A stretch of DNA of 64,000 nt from Winogradskyella eximia (GCF_003386165.1 NZ_QRDV01000002.1:62001-126000), one strand, 5' to 3'; shown: positions 16,696 through 25,567, counted from the first letter of the stretch. Numbers and translations: made by a program. The notes: a model not told the origin generated them from the sequence alone.

Positions 16696-17328
16696 TTAGT
16701 CTATTACAGTCACTAAATCTTCCATAGGTTTTCTCACCTTAACAAGATTTACTAACCAATCTTCATCTTCTTTTCTGTAGCCAATAGGTAATAATACCGC
16801 ACTACGTACTCCTTTTTCTCTAAGCCCTAAAATTTCATCTACTGCAGCCGGATCAAAACCTTCTAGTGGAGTAGAATCCACGCCTTCAAAAGCCGCAGCC
16901 GTTATGGCTTCAGCAAATGCGATATAGGCTTGTCTTGCAGCATGATTAAAGTTTTCTTCCGCATCTTTTTGTGGATAAGAACTTAGTAGCATTTGGCGAT
17001 AGTTTTCCCAACCTTCGTTTTTAAATCCACGAATCTCATTAGTTAAATCGAACATATAATTGATTCTATCTGCAGTGTACGTATCCCAAGCTGCGAAAAC
17101 GAGTAGGTGAGAGCAGTCTGTAATTACCGACTGGTTCCATGCTACAGGTTTAATTTTTTCTTTCACCTCTTGGTTTGTAATCACCATAATCTCAAAAGGT
17201 TGTAAACCACTTGATGTTGGTGCTAAACGTGCTGCTTCTAAAATGCGTTGTATTTTTTCTTCTGGTACCACTTTTCCATTCATTGCTTTAGCGGCATATC
17301 TCCAATTTAATTTATCTAATAATTCCAT
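16696..17328 (-). CDS. NAD(P)H-dependent nitroreductase family oxidoreductase
   Basis: 210 residues of the NfsB-type FMN nitroreductase fold: LNWRYAAKAMNGKVVPEEKI at the N-terminus, ILEAARLAPTSSGLQPFEI for FMN binding, VAWNQSVITDCSHLLVFAA, and GFDPAAVDEILGLREKGVRS near the end. Members reduce nitroaromatics, quinones and similar electrophiles. The spacing of 13 and 16 bp to its neighbours indicates one transcript. FMN-dependent activity is a family expectation. Confidence 0.92.
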   Translation of the reverse strand: MELLDKLNWRYAAKAMNGKVVPEEKIQRILEAARLAPTSSGLQPFEIMVITNQEVKEKIKPVAWNQSVITDCSHLLVFAAWDTYTADRINYMFDLTNEIRGFKNEGWENYRQMLLSSYPQKDAEENFNHAARQAYIAFAEAITAAAFEGVDSTPLEGFDPAAVDEILGLREKGVRSAVLLPIGYRKEDEDWLVNLVKVRKPMEDLVTVID

Positions 17329-17344
17329 ATCTGTAATTTCTTTT

Positions 17345-18010
17345 TTAAGCGTTGTTTCCTAATTTGTTAATGTCATCTGACGTTATAATCACATCAGCAT
17401 AATGGTTTGTATTTGCTAAGTATATCATAGCTTCCGCTATGGTTTCGGCATTCACTATTTTATATTTCTTTAATTTACCGATGAATAACGGCTGAATTAC
17501 TTTAAAAATCACCAGTCCTATTTTTTCTAATCGTCTAGATTCTTGTCTATCACCACCAATTAAAGATGGTCTTAGAACAAATGTGTTTTTAATCTGCTGC
17601 ATTAAGATGTTGTGTTCCATTTCTCCTTTCGTCTTATTGTAAAACACCGTACTATTATTATTCGCTCCCATTGCTGAGACGACTAAAAATGTAGGGATAT
17701 TATTTTCTTTTGAAAGCTTTGCAGCCGCAACCGGAATTCCGAAATCTATTTTTTTATAAAGCGTTTTGTCTGGTGTCTTTTTCGCTGTTGTACCAATGCA
17801 ACAATACACTTCGTCTGCTATAAAGTCATCTTTAAATTGGTTGAGCTCTAATAGATCGCCAATAAACTGTTTGACTTTATTTGGTAAACCTTCAATTTTT
17901 GAGCGTGAAAACAATTTAATGGTATCGTAACGGTCGTCTTCAATTAATTTTTGAAGTACAAAACCACCAGTTAAACCAGATGCACCTAATATGATTGCTA
18001 TTTTTTTCAT
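17345..18010 (-). CDS. NAD(P)H-binding oxidoreductase (HTATIP2/YwnB-like short-chain fold)
   Basis: 221 residues of an atypical short-chain dehydrogenase. The Rossmann start is IAIILGASGLTGGFVLQKL, followed by IKLFSRSKI, DEVYCCIGTTAKKTPDKTLY and VSAMGANNNSTVFYNKTKGEME, which keeps the Tyr-x-x-x-Lys pair in the form YNKTK. The 'CiGTT..k' and 'vSa.gan..s..fYn..Kg..E' blocks are those of the TIP30/HTATIP2-like family. The reaction is unknown. It begins one base after the TetR stop, so the two are cotranscribed and translationally linked. Confidence 0.88.
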   Translation of the reverse strand: MKKIAIILGASGLTGGFVLQKLIEDDRYDTIKLFSRSKIEGLPNKVKQFIGDLLELNQFKDDFIADEVYCCIGTTAKKTPDKTLYKKIDFGIPVAAAKLSKENNIPTFLVVSAMGANNNSTVFYNKTKGEMEHNILMQQIKNTFVLRPSLIGGDRQESRRLEKIGLVIFKVIQPLFIGKLKKYKIVNAETIAEAMIYLANTNHYADVIITSDDINKLGNNA

Positions 18011-18011
18011 A

Positions 18012-18596
18012 CTATTTACACATTTTTATACTGCTCCATGCCGATTGATAAGCTTCTTCTAAATGTGTTTTATTTAAGGTAAATGCTCCTCGTTTTTGAG
18101 TCATCATTAAAAATGACAAAGGGTTGATGGCATAAGCATATAATATATAATCTGAAAGCGGTTTAATAACCCCTTCTTTTTTACCACGTTCCCAAAGGTC
18201 GAGTAGGGGTTGCAAGTGCTTAATGCCTTCTTGTCTGCTTTCTTCGTCAATCATTGGAGTATTATCGCACTGTGCTAAAAACATAGCATGTTCGCATTCC
18301 TTAAGTTTAAAATCAGCGATGCGCTTCCATATCATTTCAAAGCCTTCTTCAATTGGCATGTTAGGATTAAAATCGGCGAAAGCATAATTGGTGTATTCCG
18401 CCTTAACATCTATATACGTTTGATTAACTAAGTCTTGTTTGTTTTCAAAATATAAGTAAATCGTTGCAGGAGACACATTAGCCATTTTAGCAATTTTGCT
18501 CATAGGAGTGGCATGGAACCCATTGTTGTTCACCAACTCTATGGTTGCCTTAACGAGTGCATTACGTTTATCTATACTTTTTTGAAGTTTTGCCAT
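18012..18596 (-). CDS. TetR/AcrR family transcriptional repressor of the electrophile operon
   Basis: 194 residues. The N-terminal helix-turn-helix is plain (MSKIAKMANVSPATIYLYFENKQDLVN, quoted in part: SPATIYLYFENKQDL), and the C-terminal half is the ligand domain. Cys101 (LKECEHAM) and Cys110 (LAQCDNTP) fall in the region where NemR, the E. coli electrophile sensor of the same family, has its redox-active Cys. It is the first gene of the minus-strand run and is preceded by a promoter that contains a perfect 14-bp palindrome, so it very likely represses itself and the downstream reductases. Ligand identity is inferred from the operon content. Confidence 0.92.
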   Translation of the reverse strand: MAKLQKSIDKRNALVKATIELVNNNGFHATPMSKIAKMANVSPATIYLYFENKQDLVNQTYIDVKAEYTNYAFADFNPNMPIEEGFEMIWKRIADFKLKECEHAMFLAQCDNTPMIDEESRQEGIKHLQPLLDLWERGKKEGVIKPLSDYILYAYAINPLSFLMMTQKRGAFTLNKTHLEEAYQSAWSSIKMCK

Positions 18597-18614
18597 TGTG
18601 TTTTAATTCTGATG

Positions 18615-18643
18615 CAAATATACGGCAAAAATGAACGTTCATT
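18615..18643 (-). promoter_or_regulatory. TetR operator and promoter of the electrophile-detoxification operon
   Basis: AATGAACGTTCATT (18630-18643) is a perfect 14-bp palindrome of the TetR operator type. On the minus strand TATATTTG (18615-18622) is a consensus -7 box 7 bp downstream of it. The ATG of the repressor follows 18 bp after that box, so bound repressor would cover the promoter. Confidence 0.85.
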
Positions 18644-18751
18644 CTTTTTTTAACAAAGGTTTAAGTTTAGACCTTAAATGAGTGTTATAAAATTCTAATC
18701 TGAAGTTTGATTTTTGTTTATGCTAATGCCTTTTCCTTGTTTACATTACTA

Positions 18752-20053
18752 TTAGGATGACTGATGACTTCTGAATCCAATAAATAGAGTAGTAGACAAC
18801 AGTAGTAACACTAAATACCATGTATTAGATACTAAATCCACATACGTAATATTACCATTCGCGAAACTCAATATCATTAACACTTGCGCGCCATATGGTA
18901 AAAGTCCTTGTGTAATACAGGCAAACACATCTAAGATTGACGCCGTTTGTTTATTGTCTAGGCCATATTCATCATTAATAGATTTAGCAATGGATCCTGA
19001 AATAATAATAGAAACCGTATTGTTTGCAATAGCCGTATTAATGGTAGAAACTAAAGCTGCAATGCCGAATTGCGCAGTTTTCTGATTTCTAATCAGTGTT
19101 TTAATTTTGTCTAAAATAAATTCGATACCTCCATTGAAAGCTACCAAAGCTGCTAAACCACCTGTTAATAAAGATAGCAGGAAAATTTCTGTCATGTTGG
19201 TAAATCCTGTATAGCTGATTCTTGTGAATTCAATGATAGAAAAATCACCATAAAACACTCCTAGAATTCCCGCTGAAATAACACCTAACATCAAAGTTGT
19301 AAAAACGTTAATACCTATTATAGATAAAACAATCACTATAATATAGGGAGCAATCTTTAATACAGAATACGAATAGGCGACGGTTTCTGTACTATCCGTT
19401 TGCAGACTTAAGCCTTGATATATAAGAATTCCAATAGTTACAAGCGCTGCAGGTAAGGCAATCTTAATGTTGGCTTTAAATTTATCACTCATTTTACAGT
19501 CTAAAGATTGGGTAGCTGCGATAGTCGTATCCGATATTACCGATAAATTGTCACCAAACATAGAACCACCTAATAAGGCTCCGCATAAAATCCCCAAAGA
19601 GAAATTACCAGTGTCCGCAAATCCAATCACTATAGGTGCCAAAGCTACAATAGCACCAACTGAGGTTCCCGTTGAAACGGATAAAAAAGCAGCGATGATA
19701 AAGACACCAAAATAAATGTATTGGCTATCAATGAGGTCTAATCCTAAATGAACAATCGTATCTACACTTCCCGTGGCTTTTGTGACGGCCGCAAATGCAC
19801 CAGCCAGTAAATAAATTAAACACATGGTGAGTATTTTAGGATCTCCACAACCTTCTAAAAGAGTACTGATTTTAGAATTTATGGACTGTTTAAACATGAG
19901 AAATGCCACCAGAATTCCTGCAATAACAGCAATAGGAGCAGGTAAGGCGTAAAAGTCATTTTGAATAATTCCAACACTTAAAAACGTAATGATGAATACA
20001 AAAAATGGAAGTAAGGCTTTAAAACTTGGGGTAATCGGTTTTATTGACGACAT
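18752..20053 (-). CDS. nhaC: NhaC-type Na+/H+ antiporter family protein
   Basis: 433 residues with 11-12 hydrophobic spans. The family core is visible as GTSVGAIVALAPIVIGFA, LCGALLGGSMFGDNLSVISD, which is the conserved NhaC 'GG..FGD.lSPiSDTT' segment with DTTIAATQS after it, and the later NTAIANNTVSIIISG. It exchanges Na+ (or related cation) for protons at the inner membrane, which fits a marine organism that also uses a Na+ pump. The frame extends upstream to 20155, but the Met at 20053 (MSSIKPITPSFKALLP) begins just before the first membrane span and is preferred. It is monocistronic. Confidence 0.88.
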   Translation of the reverse strand: MSSIKPITPSFKALLPFFVFIITFLSVGIIQNDFYALPAPIAVIAGILVAFLMFKQSINSKISTLLEGCGDPKILTMCLIYLLAGAFAAVTKATGSVDTIVHLGLDLIDSQYIYFGVFIIAAFLSVSTGTSVGAIVALAPIVIGFADTGNFSLGILCGALLGGSMFGDNLSVISDTTIAATQSLDCKMSDKFKANIKIALPAALVTIGILIYQGLSLQTDSTETVAYSYSVLKIAPYIIVIVLSIIGINVFTTLMLGVISAGILGVFYGDFSIIEFTRISYTGFTNMTEIFLLSLLTGGLAALVAFNGGIEFILDKIKTLIRNQKTAQFGIAALVSTINTAIANNTVSIIISGSIAKSINDEYGLDNKQTASILDVFACITQGLLPYGAQVLMILSFANGNITYVDLVSNTWYLVLLLLSTTLFIGFRSHQSS

Positions 20054-20291
20054 GAATCTGTTTTTTGTCAGAATCACAAAAAGTAGACAACAAGCAAATA
20101 CGTGGGAATGGCTGTAACGTTTTTTCCAAAGTATTTGGCTTATCTTATTTAGCACCTTGCTCGTTACTGCAGGTTGCTATCTCTTATTGAGATTCTTGAT
20201 AATTAAGTGGGCAAAACTAAAAGGTTTTTAAATACTAAAACTTAAAATTGTGTTATTTTTTTAAACTAAACTTTAAGCTGTGTTTTTCGAA

Positions 20292-21029
20292 TTAAATATT
20301 AATCAAGTAATTTTTATGATACATTTTTTTATAAATGTCTTTACTAAACATATATAATTGTGCTGGTTTTTTAGACACACCAACTTGTTTCTCGTCTAAA
20401 GGAATGATGTACTTTTTATTAATCAGTTTTCTTCTGAAATTACGGTTATCAATCTCTATTCCTAAAATGGATTCATAGAGATCTTGTACGTCATTAATCG
20501 TGAATTTATCTGGAAGTAACTCAAATATAATAGGCTCTACTAAGCATTTTGTTTTTAAATCTTCGTGAGCTTCTTCAATAATCTGTTGGTGATCGAATCC
20601 TAATTCTGGTAATTCTCTAACTGGAAACCATTTGGCTTCATACTTATTATTATCAACATCAACATCTTCTGTTTTTAACAAGAAGTAATACGCTATAGTA
20701 ATCGTTCTAAGGTTAAACTCTTGATTTTGAACCCAAATAAGATCTTTTTTATTTGATAAACGATCTGGATTTCCAAAGGCCTTAAATTGTTTTTTATACT
20801 GATTGGTTAATCCTGTTAATTCTTTTAATACGCGTGTTGCTGATTCATCTAACGTTTCATCTTCATAAACGTGGTATCCCGTAAGTACATAATCATTAAC
20901 TAAGACGTCTTTGGTGGTTTCAGATTCTAAATACCGTTTTATAAGAAGCACATTTAAAGATTTGGTATTGGTGTCGTATCCAAAAACCACACAATCCACA
21001 GATAAATTAAGAATTTTATTAGGCTCCAT
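20292..21029 (-). CDS. Nudix-family transcriptional regulator (NrtR/AraR-like) of the mannitol cluster
   Basis: 245 residues. The N-terminal Nudix domain begins SVDCVVFGYDTNTKSLNVLL and the C-terminal winged helix contains NDVQDLYESILGIEIDNRNF and RRKLINKKYIIPL, the layout of NrtR and of the Bacteroides arabinose regulator AraR. The Nudix box is degenerate: GYHVYEDETLDESATRVLKE keeps Gly and Glu but has RVLKEL where REUXEE is needed, so pyrophosphatase activity is unlikely. It is divergent from a permease-mannitol dehydrogenase-fructokinase operon, so it probably senses a sugar alcohol or sugar phosphate and controls that operon. Confidence 0.87.
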   Translation of the reverse strand: MEPNKILNLSVDCVVFGYDTNTKSLNVLLIKRYLESETTKDVLVNDYVLTGYHVYEDETLDESATRVLKELTGLTNQYKKQFKAFGNPDRLSNKKDLIWVQNQEFNLRTITIAYYFLLKTEDVDVDNNKYEAKWFPVRELPELGFDHQQIIEEAHEDLKTKCLVEPIIFELLPDKFTINDVQDLYESILGIEIDNRNFRRKLINKKYIIPLDEKQVGVSKKPAQLYMFSKDIYKKMYHKNYLINI

Positions 21030-21383
21030 AATATCAAATTATGTGATAAAAGTAAATAATTTAAACGAATAAACGTCATTATTACATTAAATATCGATTT
21101 AATAAAATCCTTGTAGACAAGGTATTCAGATATCAATATACCATAGTATCAAGATAATATATTATATTTTTATTCCGTTGATTAGGAGATATTCAAATAT
21201 TATTTTATACATTTGAATAATAAACGTAAATATGACGTTTGTAAATGAATCAGTATTAAAATTGTTAAAACCATAGAATTACAATTGCGTAAATCTTAAT
21301 TCAGAACATAACCTAACGACAAACACATTGGTATGTACGTCAGAATAAAATATTTAAACAAGGCTAATTTCAATTTATAAATT
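21030..21383. promoter_or_regulatory. Divergent control region of the mannitol cluster
   Basis: This 354 bp gap holds no gene. It contains TATTCAAAT/ATTTGAATA as an inverted repeat with a 12-nt spacer (21190-21219), directly followed by AAACGT/ACGTTT (21222-21240). The sequence ATGACGTTT at 21232-21240 recurs in inverted orientation at 21071-21079, 42 bp before the regulator start. These are candidate operators for the Nudix regulator. Confidence 0.5.
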
Positions 21384-23099
21384 ATGGACGCAACCAATGA
21401 CTTTCAGCAATTCGAAAACTTAGAGGACGAACAATTACCAATTGCGAAACATAAATTACATAATTGGACGCATTTTGCAGGTATTTATGCCGCTGAGCAT
21501 GTTGCGGCAACTGAGTTTGTTATTGGTGCTACTTTTGTTGCACTAGGAGCTACAACTAAAGATATTCTATTAGGGTTATTAATTGGTAATATCTTGGCTG
21601 TTTTAAGTTGGACGTTCATTACATCTCCTATTGCTGTAGATACGCGATTAAGCTTATACACTTATCTCAATAAGATTGCAGGAGATTCAATGACCAAACT
21701 TTACAATTGGGCTAATGTCATTATCTTCACAGTAATATCTGCTGCCATGATTACGGTATCTGCTACAGCTGTTAGGTTTGCGTTTAATATTCCACCACAA
21801 TTAAACTGGTATCCCACCAATTCGTGGTTTGTACTCATCGTATTAATTGTTGGAACAGTTGTCGTATCTATAGCTATTTATGGTTTTAAAGCCGTTTCAG
21901 AATTTGCTGGTATTTGTGCGCCGTGGTTATTTGTGATGTTTACTTGTGGTGCTTTTGTGTTGTTACCGGCCTTATCTTTAGAAGTAATGGGAAAACCATT
22001 ACCAAATGGATGGGCAGATTTTATAAGCTTAGGTGACCAATCTATCTGGACAGGAGTAAACAGTGATGGAGAAGCAGGTATCGGTTTAACAGAAGTTATT
22101 GGTTTTGCGTGGGCTGCTAATACCATCACACATTTTGGACTTATAGATATGGCATTATTCCGTTTCTCAAAAAAGAAAATATACGGACTAACAACGAGTA
22201 CAGGCATGATGTTTGGTCATTATGTCGCTTGGATTTCTGCAGGAATTATGGGTGCAGGAGCGGCTGTTATCATCGGAAAATCTATAGTAGAACTAGATCC
22301 TGGTGATGTCGCATATTACGCCTTAGGATGGTCAGGCTTTGTTATTGTAATTGTTGCAGGCTGGACGACCGCAGTTGCTAATCTTTATAGAGCTGGTTTG
22401 GCGGCACAAGCGATATTTAAAAATCATTCGCGTAAAAAAACGACCATAGCAGTTGGTTTAGTCACTATGATTGTGGCCTGTTTTCCGTTTGTATTTTCTC
22501 AAATACTACCTTTACTTACTTATGCTGGTTTATTAGTTGTACCGGTTGGAGCCATTGTGTTTACAGAGCATCAAATATTTCCTCGAATTGGTTACACACG
22601 TTATTGGTTACACTATCGCCAATTAACTGTTAGTACTCCTGCAATTGTTTCATGGGCACTAGGTCTTGTATTTGGGTTTGGGTTGAACGCATTAAACGTC
22701 ATGTCTTTCTTTTATCTGTTTATACCCACTTGGATATTCACAATCGTCGTTTATACATTTTTAGCAGGACGCTATGGTGCTAAAAGCAAGTATCCGGAAG
22801 CTGAAGAAAAAGAAAGATTGCGCAACATCAACATCTCAAAATTTCAAGAGCAAAAAGCAGAAGGAGAGCAAATTATCATAAAAGACACAACATTATTTAC
22901 TAAAATATTAAGAGGCATTTCTTTACTTGTTCTACTCATTACAGTAGTCTTAGCCTGTATTGTTTTATTTGGCAGTGAAGATGCGGATATGTATACACAA
23001 AATCGAGAGGTGTTTTATAAATATGCATTTATCTGTACCGTAATATATTTTGTAACAGCCTATTGGGCACTTCAGCGTGGAAAAATAAAAAACACCTAA
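21384..23099 (+). CDS. NCS1-type (cytosine/purine permease-like) transporter, probable sugar alcohol uptake
   Basis: 571 residues with about 12 membrane spans plus a cytoplasmic loop near residue 480 (EAEEKERLRNINISKFQEQK). The N-terminal HNWTHFAGIYAAEHVAATEF and GLLIGNILAVLSW, with later IAIYGFKAVSEFAGICAPW and VAGWTTAVANLYRAG, are those of the nucleobase:cation symporter-1 superfamily. Canonical members import cytosine, purines, allantoin or hydantoins. Here it is the first gene of an operon with mannitol dehydrogenase (5 bp downstream) and fructokinase, so import of mannitol or another polyol is the contextual inference. It is longer at the C-terminus than CodB. Confidence 0.85.
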   Translation: MDATNDFQQFENLEDEQLPIAKHKLHNWTHFAGIYAAEHVAATEFVIGATFVALGATTKDILLGLLIGNILAVLSWTFITSPIAVDTRLSLYTYLNKIAGDSMTKLYNWANVIIFTVISAAMITVSATAVRFAFNIPPQLNWYPTNSWFVLIVLIVGTVVVSIAIYGFKAVSEFAGICAPWLFVMFTCGAFVLLPALSLEVMGKPLPNGWADFISLGDQSIWTGVNSDGEAGIGLTEVIGFAWAANTITHFGLIDMALFRFSKKKIYGLTTSTGMMFGHYVAWISAGIMGAGAAVIIGKSIVELDPGDVAYYALGWSGFVIVIVAGWTTAVANLYRAGLAAQAIFKNHSRKKTTIAVGLVTMIVACFPFVFSQILPLLTYAGLLVVPVGAIVFTEHQIFPRIGYTRYWLHYRQLTVSTPAIVSWALGLVFGFGLNALNVMSFFYLFIPTWIFTIVVYTFLAGRYGAKSKYPEAEEKERLRNINISKFQEQKAEGEQIIIKDTTLFTKILRGISLLVLLITVVLACIVLFGSEDADMYTQNREVFYKYAFICTVIYFVTAYWALQRGKIKNT

Positions 23100-23104
23100 A
23101 TATC

Positions 23105-24604
23105 ATGGAACATAACATCAAACTTAATCAAAAGAGTTTAGGAGAAATTTCTAAAATAATTTCTTGTCCAACTTACGATAGAAGCCAACTCAAAACGGGT
23201 ATTGTACATATTGGTATCGGTGGATTTCACAGAGCTCATGAAGCACTTTATACAGACCAATTGTTACACGATTCTTCGGTTACAGATTGGGGAATTTGTG
23301 GAGTGGCTTTATTAGATTTTGACACTAAAATATATAATACTTTAAAAGAACAAGATGGCTTATATACTTTAATGGTTAAAGAATTAGATGGTACACTAAC
23401 AAAACGTGTAATAGGTTCTATTGTCGAGTGTCTCTATGCGCCTGAGAATCCTTTAAAGGTGATTGAAAAAATGGCAAGTTCAGAAGTTAAAATTATATCC
23501 TTAACCATTACAGAAGGTGGTTATAATTATGATGAAGCTACTGGAACTTTTAATTTTAAGAATCCATTAATTCAACACGATTTAGAAAATCCGCATGAAC
23601 CAAAAACAATTTTCGGTTATTTAACGCAAGCTTTAAAACTTAGAAAAGTACGTGGTTTAAAAGGTTGTACTATTCAATCTTGCGATAATATTCAAGGCAA
23701 TGGTCATTTTGCTAAAAAGATGCTTTTAAGCTATGTGCAAGTTGCTGAGCCAGAATTGATAACATGGATAGACGCAAACGTGTCTTTTCCAAATGCTATG
23801 GTAGATAGAATTACACCATCAACATCACCATTAGATATCGAAATATTAAAAGAAACATCTGGTATAGATGATGCTTGGCCTGTAGTTTGTGAACCTTTTA
23901 AACAATGGGTTATTGAAGATGATTTCATTGCAGGAAGACCAGCTTGGGAAACTGTTGGTGTACAGTTTGTAGAAGATGTCGTTCCGTATGAAAAAATGAA
24001 ATTAAGTTTACTAAATGCAGGACATTCTGTACTAGGTATTCTTGGCGCATTATATGGTTATTCTACTATAGATGAAGCTGCAAGCAATGGCGATATTAGT
24101 TCGTTTTTAAGGATTTATATGGGTAATGAAGTCACACCAACCTTAGGAGATTTAGAAGGTGTCAATTTAAAAAACTATAAATTTTCATTAATACAAAGGT
24201 TTGGTAATACTTATATTAAAGACCAAATTGATAGAATCTGTTCTCAGAGTTCTGCTAAAATTCCAATATTTATTTTACCTACCATTTATACGCAATTGGT
24301 AAATAAAGGATCCATAGATCATGCGGCTTTTATAATCGCTGCTTTTGCAATTTATAGCGTTGGTGTTAACGAATTTGGAACCCAACTTATTATTAAAGAT
24401 GCTATGGAAACGGTTTTAAACGAAAAAGCCATTGCATCAAGAAAGAATCCAGAAGCGTTCTTAGAAATAGAATCTATTTTTGGAAAACTTAAAAACGATA
24501 AAATGTTTGTTGATGCGTACACCAATGCATATCAAAATATTGTCCACAATGGCATTGAAAAATCGGTAAAGGATATCAATAGTAATGTTTTAAATGAAAT
24601 TTAA
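23105..24604 (+). CDS. Mannitol 2-dehydrogenase family protein
   Basis: 499 residues of the long-chain mannitol dehydrogenase family. VHIGIGGFHRAHEALYTD (residues 35-52) is the NAD(P)-binding N-terminal motif, and MKLSLLNAGHS at 298-308 gives the catalytic Lys299, Asn304 and His307. It oxidises D-mannitol (or a related hexitol or uronate) to D-fructose; the length fits the single-chain mannitol 2-dehydrogenase group. The start at 23105 is 5 bp after the permease stop; the upstream in-frame Met inside the permease gene is unlikely. The next gene, a fructokinase, starts at the following base after the stop, which supports fructose as the product. Confidence 0.92.
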   Translation: MEHNIKLNQKSLGEISKIISCPTYDRSQLKTGIVHIGIGGFHRAHEALYTDQLLHDSSVTDWGICGVALLDFDTKIYNTLKEQDGLYTLMVKELDGTLTKRVIGSIVECLYAPENPLKVIEKMASSEVKIISLTITEGGYNYDEATGTFNFKNPLIQHDLENPHEPKTIFGYLTQALKLRKVRGLKGCTIQSCDNIQGNGHFAKKMLLSYVQVAEPELITWIDANVSFPNAMVDRITPSTSPLDIEILKETSGIDDAWPVVCEPFKQWVIEDDFIAGRPAWETVGVQFVEDVVPYEKMKLSLLNAGHSVLGILGALYGYSTIDEAASNGDISSFLRIYMGNEVTPTLGDLEGVNLKNYKFSLIQRFGNTYIKDQIDRICSQSSAKIPIFILPTIYTQLVNKGSIDHAAFIIAAFAIYSVGVNEFGTQLIIKDAMETVLNEKAIASRKNPEAFLEIESIFGKLKNDKMFVDAYTNAYQNIVHNGIEKSVKDINSNVLNEI

Positions 24605-25498
24605 ATGAAAAACATAGTTTGCTTTGGAGAAGTATTATGGGATGTATTTCCTAACCGAAAAAAGATTGGAGGAGCACCTTTAAATGTAGCTTTACGGTTG
24701 CAATCATTAGAGAATAATGTATCTATTATCACTAGAATAGGTGAAGATTCAGATGGAGAAGGTATTTTTACTTTCATAAAAGAAAATGGAGTTGCTGTTG
24801 ATAATATTCAAATGGATTCTGAATTAAAAACAGGTGAAGTCGCCGTTATATTAAATGAAGAAGGTTCAGCATCTTACACTATAAATTACCCAAGAGCTTG
24901 GGATCGTATTCAATTGACAAAAAACGCTAAGGCTGTTACTTTAGCTTCAGATGTTTTTATATATGGAAGTTTGAGTGCAAGAGATCATAATACTAAACAG
25001 ACGCTTTATTCCCTTTTAGAAATTGCTCCTTATAAGATTTTTGACGTTAATCTTAGAGCTCCATATTACACCAAGGAAGTTTTAAATCACTTAATGGAGT
25101 CTGCGGATTTTATTAAGTTTAATGATGATGAAATTATGGATATAGTTAAGGCTATGAATTTTGAAACAGAATCTATAAAAGATGGTATTAAATTTATAGC
25201 TCAGCAGACTAATACAAAATCAATTTGTGTAACATTAGGTTCAAAAGGAGCTATGCTGTTTTATAATGACACCTTTTATTATAATAAAGGGTATAAAGTT
25301 AATGTTGTAGATACTGTAGGCTCTGGTGATTCTTTTTTAGCCGCTTTAACGGATAAGTTACTTAAAGGAGAAGCTCCACAAACCGCTATCGATTTTGCAT
25401 GTGCTGTTGGAGCTATTGTGGCGAGTAGGGAAGGAGCTAATCCTAAACTCAATCAAAACGACATAGAAACATTAATGACTGAAAATATTGATTGCTAA
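24605..25498 (+). CDS. Fructokinase, PfkB carbohydrate kinase family
   Basis: 297 residues. FGEVLWDVFPNRKKIGGAP is the N-terminal substrate-binding block (G-G-A-P/N for the PfkB signature 1), and VDTVGSGDSFLAAL near residue 240 is signature 2 with the catalytic Asp in GSGD. It phosphorylates fructose from the mannitol dehydrogenase reaction to fructose 6-phosphate, feeding glycolysis. The ATG directly follows the TAA of mannitol dehydrogenase, so translation is coupled. A terminator follows the stop. Confidence 0.93.
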   Translation: MKNIVCFGEVLWDVFPNRKKIGGAPLNVALRLQSLENNVSIITRIGEDSDGEGIFTFIKENGVAVDNIQMDSELKTGEVAVILNEEGSASYTINYPRAWDRIQLTKNAKAVTLASDVFIYGSLSARDHNTKQTLYSLLEIAPYKIFDVNLRAPYYTKEVLNHLMESADFIKFNDDEIMDIVKAMNFETESIKDGIKFIAQQTNTKSICVTLGSKGAMLFYNDTFYYNKGYKVNVVDTVGSGDSFLAALTDKLLKGEAPQTAIDFACAVGAIVASREGANPKLNQNDIETLMTENIDC

Positions 25499-25534
25499 AC
25501 CCAAATACCCTAATTAATAGCAATTTTAGTGAGG

Positions 25535-25567
25535 CTTTATGATTTAATCATAAGGCTTTTCTTTTTT
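25535..25567 (+). terminator. Rho-independent terminator of the mannitol operon
   Basis: CTTTATGATTTAATCATAAGG forms a 9-bp stem with a 3-nt loop, followed by a T-rich tract. It lies 36 bp after the fructokinase stop. Confidence 0.85.

Noticed and set aside
20054-20155. N-terminal extension of the NhaC antiporter
   Set aside because: The extra residues precede an unusual Cys/His-rich stretch and are not expected in the family; the Met at 20053 lies just before the first span.
20160-20200. A TTGAGATTCTTGATA stretch resembling the hairpin repeat
   Set aside because: Only one end is loosely similar and there is no stem or second end.
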